A DNA stretch of 9,671 nt from Chitinophaga pinensis (GTDB taxonomy: Bacteria; Bacteroidota; Bacteroidia; AKYH767-A; OLB10), in NCBI GenBank assembly GCA_945872015.1, contig CAMBYJ010000051.1, forward strand, positions 1 to 9,671, in the 5' to 3' direction. The notes under the pieces were generated by a model. The model worked only from the letters and a program-made list of their open reading frames with translations, made no database searches and had not been told where the DNA came from. This document shows positions 8,035 to 9,671 of the stretch, piece by piece. Each line of letters begins with the position of its first letter. The stretch's first letter is position 1. Made by a program: the position numbers and the translations under genes.

Positions 8035-8484
8035 ATGAAAAAGAAATTCATCAGCATCTGCACAATTAGTGCATTATTTTTTGCAGGTTGTACATCAAAC
8101 AATACATCACAAGAAAGCTGTAAAAATGAGGGAGACATAAATCCGAATGGATCTAGTGAACTTTCACTTATAATGCGTAAGATGGCTACCCATTTAGCAG
8201 AAAACCGTGATGCTTTAAAAGCAGGTAAAGGAATAGTAGCAGCACCAAAAGAAATCGACAATTTGCTTACTGCAAAAAAAACAGATGAAGAAATTGATAA
8301 AACAATTTATGATGGATATGCTAAGCTATACCAGCAGCGAATTATCGAATTTAATAAAACTGCAAGTGCTCCTGACAGCTTAAAAATTATGGCGCATAAC
8401 AATCTTGTAAGTACATGCAGAGATTGTCACAGTAATTTTTGTCCAGGACCGATGGTAGTCATAAATCAATTAGATATAAAATAA
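8035..8484 (+). CDS. Small lipoprotein with a single CxxCH heme-binding motif (cytochrome c-like)
   Basis: This 149-residue protein has a lipoprotein signal peptide ending in F16-A17-G18-C19, so it should be lipid-anchored and exported. The mature part is mainly predicted helical (about 42-120, e.g. LSLIMRKMATHLAENRDAL). Near the C-terminus it carries C128-R-D-C131-H132, the covalent heme c attachment motif, followed by SNFC136PGPM140. A heme site near the C-terminus of a helical protein resembles cytochrome c' and related class II c-type cytochromes, but the sequence is too divergent to assign. The third cysteine and M140 just after the motif are possible extra ligands. An electron-transfer or small-ligand-sensing role is inferred. 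It directly abuts the PAP2 gene and ends inside the 5' shoulder of the strong terminator. If the heme is not attached, it would simply be an uncharacterised lipoprotein. Confidence 0.75.
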   Translation: MKKKFISICTISALFFAGCTSNNTSQESCKNEGDINPNGSSELSLIMRKMATHLAENRDALKAGKGIVAAPKEIDNLLTAKKTDEEIDKTIYDGYAKLYQQRIIEFNKTASAPDSLKIMAHNNLVSTCRDCHSNFCPGPMVVINQLDIK

Positions 8485-8515
8485 AAAATCCCCGAGTTGC
8501 CTCGGGGATTTTTTT
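8483..8515. terminator. Bidirectional intrinsic terminator between convergent genes
   Basis: ATCCCCGAG (8488-8496) and CTCGGGGAT (8501-8509) form a perfect 9-bp GC-rich stem with a TTGC loop. It is flanked by A6 on the left and T7 on the right, so the stem can extend through A-T pairs and each strand ends in a U-tract. It would terminate the + strand transcript after the heme lipoprotein gene and the - strand gldN transcript (stop at 8530). Confidence 0.93.
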
Positions 8516-8529
8516 GTGTATTTAGAATT

Positions 8530-9417
8530 TTAATAATCCCAAAGTCCTATTTCGAAATTCAACATTTCTTGTTTGATTTTATCAGCTTCTAATAAGCGAT
8601 CCATAGGAGTAGTTCTGTAAGTATCTATTGGTCGGTCGTAGATATTCTCCTCTTTTGTAATAAAGCTGTTAAACATACGCTTCGTAAAGATGTCGTCAAA
8701 TGTTAAACGCTGTGAAGAATTATAACGGTTACCAACTTCAGAATGAACCAATGCCGAACGACCTTCAGGAAAATAAACCCAGAACAATGGTTTTGTTAAT
8801 TTCTCATCTAATCCTTCTTTTTTCACTTCGATCACAGGACAAATTCCGATAATTCTCACATCCATTACAGAACGTTGTTTATCGAAGAACCACTCTTCCT
8901 TCATGTTATATCTAGTAACACGGTCTGAGTTAAATGGCTCTACTGAATCAATCATAACGATATAATCAGGATTATCTGGATCTGGTCTTGATTCGATATG
9001 TACTGAATCTCCACTAATAACTTTAGAGAACTCAGTAGCTGTTAAGGGCATTGTAAACTGATCATCAATTGATGAATACGCAGTAACAGAACCTTCTTTT
9101 ACAGCATCAATCAAAGTAAGAATGAGATTTTTACGATCTCTTGAAGAACTTCCACCACTACCATCAGCAAGAGGAAATCTTAATGGGGCATTAATCTTCT
9201 CATGCAAATCGATTGCACGCCAGACTCTTTTTGACCACATTACATCTGCCTCTCTTAAAGGAGGATAAGGAACTACCTTCCTGTCCATCGCACTTTCTCT
9301 ACGATAGATATGCTCTCTGTCTTCAATTCCTCCAGAAAGGATACTATTTTGAGCAGAAGCCCACTGAATAGATACTGAAAACAATACTGCTAATAAGATG
9401 AACTTTTTCATTGTCAT
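8530..9417 (-). CDS. gldN: Gliding motility / type IX secretion protein GldN (PorN)
   Basis: GldN is a periplasmic T9SS core component. In known systems PorN/GldN forms a ring with the lipoprotein PorK/GldK under the outer membrane and contacts the GldLM motor. This copy is full length at 295 residues. It has a signal peptide (1-22, cleavage ASA|Q) and then the hallmark block PPLREADVMWSKRVWRAIDL at 52-71. A second conserved stretch, MKEEWFFDKQRSVMDVRIIG, comes mid-protein, followed by PLFWVYFPEGR. An ATG at 9417 gives MTMKK; a second ATG two codons later (9411) gives the more usual MKK start, and neither has a clear Shine-Dalgarno. It lies 49 bp downstream of gldM in the standard gldKLMN order and is the last gene before the shared terminator. 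Confidence 0.95.
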   Translation of the reverse strand: MTMKKFILLAVLFSVSIQWASAQNSILSGGIEDREHIYRRESAMDRKVVPYPPLREADVMWSKRVWRAIDLHEKINAPLRFPLADGSGGSSSRDRKNLILTLIDAVKEGSVTAYSSIDDQFTMPLTATEFSKVISGDSVHIESRPDPDNPDYIVMIDSVEPFNSDRVTRYNMKEEWFFDKQRSVMDVRIIGICPVIEVKKEGLDEKLTKPLFWVYFPEGRSALVHSEVGNRYNSSQRLTFDDIFTKRMFNSFITKEENIYDRPIDTYRTTPMDRLLEADKIKQEMLNFEIGLWDY

Positions 9418-9466
9418 TATTTTTTATCGTTTTTACAATGTTGGATGGTTCAGGTTGGTTGAATTA

Positions 9467-9671
9467 TTAATTTACCGTAAGTATAATTGATTCCAATGAT
9501 TTAGTTTGACCAGCAACTGACCCTACGATATTATCGATAAGAACTTTATCACCAGGCTTACAAGCTTGCATAGCCGCTTTCATGTTTGATGTAAACGCAC
9601 TACTATTAGAAGGATCGTCAACTAAATTAGCTCTTGACTATCAAAACCAGCCACAGCATCCGGTAGCCAAG
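9467..9671 (-). CDS. gldM: GldM (PorM) C-terminal end, partial, with apparent frameshift
   Basis: This is the 3' end of gldM, which encodes the inner-membrane/periplasmic shaft protein of the T9SS motor. The terminal domain can be read as RANLVDDPSNSSAFTSNMK, then CKPGDKVLIDNIVG, and LESIILTVN-stop at 9467, matching the usual GldM ending (FTxxM..CKxGdkV.idNI..). The position directly upstream of gldN supports the name. Reading upstream, this frame meets a TAG at 9638-9640, while the neighbouring frame continues as WLPDAVAGFDSQ to the window edge. One extra A in the CAAGAG at 9631-9636 would join GFDSQ to RANLVDD. That means either a single-base error or a real frameshift at the edge of the sequence. 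Only about 68 residues are visible, against a usual length near 500. Confidence 0.8.

Noticed and set aside
9418..9466. GGTT-rich stretch between gldM and gldN as a regulatory repeat
   Set aside because: It contains only short, irregular GGTT copies with no stable dyad and no promoter motif. An ordinary intra-operon spacer is the simplest reading.

Overview
The window comes from an AT-rich member of the Bacteroidota that has a type IX secretion system (T9SS) and probably gliding motility. The evidence is gldM/gldN, a PorP/SprF-family protein, a type B (gliding-motility-associated) C-terminal sorting domain, SprB-type repeats, and the absence of clear Shine-Dalgarno sequences. A carotenoid gene points to a pigmented organism. 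I cannot place it more finely than phylum, although the gene set resembles Flavobacteriales-like lineages.

Layout: (1) 2-745 (+) is the 3' part of a phytoene synthase gene (crtB) that runs off the left edge. (2) 746-841 is a short intergenic stretch with a nested inverted repeat (793-837) whose 3' arm lies just before the next start codon. (3) 842-7172 (+) is a tightly packed three-gene unit with gaps of 8 and 2 bp: a 1169-residue secreted surface protein with seven SprB-like repeats and a type B sorting domain, a PorP/SprF outer-membrane protein, and a PorE-like TPR/beta-propeller/CRD/OmpA protein. (4) 7213-8484 (+) holds a PAP2 phosphatase and, abutting it (TAAATG), a small lipoprotein with a CxxCH heme motif. 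(5) 8483-8515 is a strong bidirectional terminator. (6) On the minus strand, 9671-8530 is the end of the core T9SS/gliding operon: the gldM 3' end, which appears frameshifted near the edge, and a complete gldN.

How they work together: GldM and GldN are parts of the T9SS motor and periplasmic ring. Type B sorting-domain cargo is known to need a cognate SprF/PorP-like partner, usually encoded next to it. The middle unit therefore reads as a cargo adhesin with its dedicated outer-membrane anchor or exporter and a peptidoglycan-binding accessory protein, beside the core machinery that would export it. Carotenoid synthesis, the phosphatase and the heme lipoprotein have no obvious functional tie to it.

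I did not find a wholly new system. The most interesting points are the strict cysteine-pair periodicity of the adhesin, the start-proximal hairpin in front of it, the co-encoded PorE-like protein with intact peptidoglycan-binding residues, and the broken gldM frame at the right edge.
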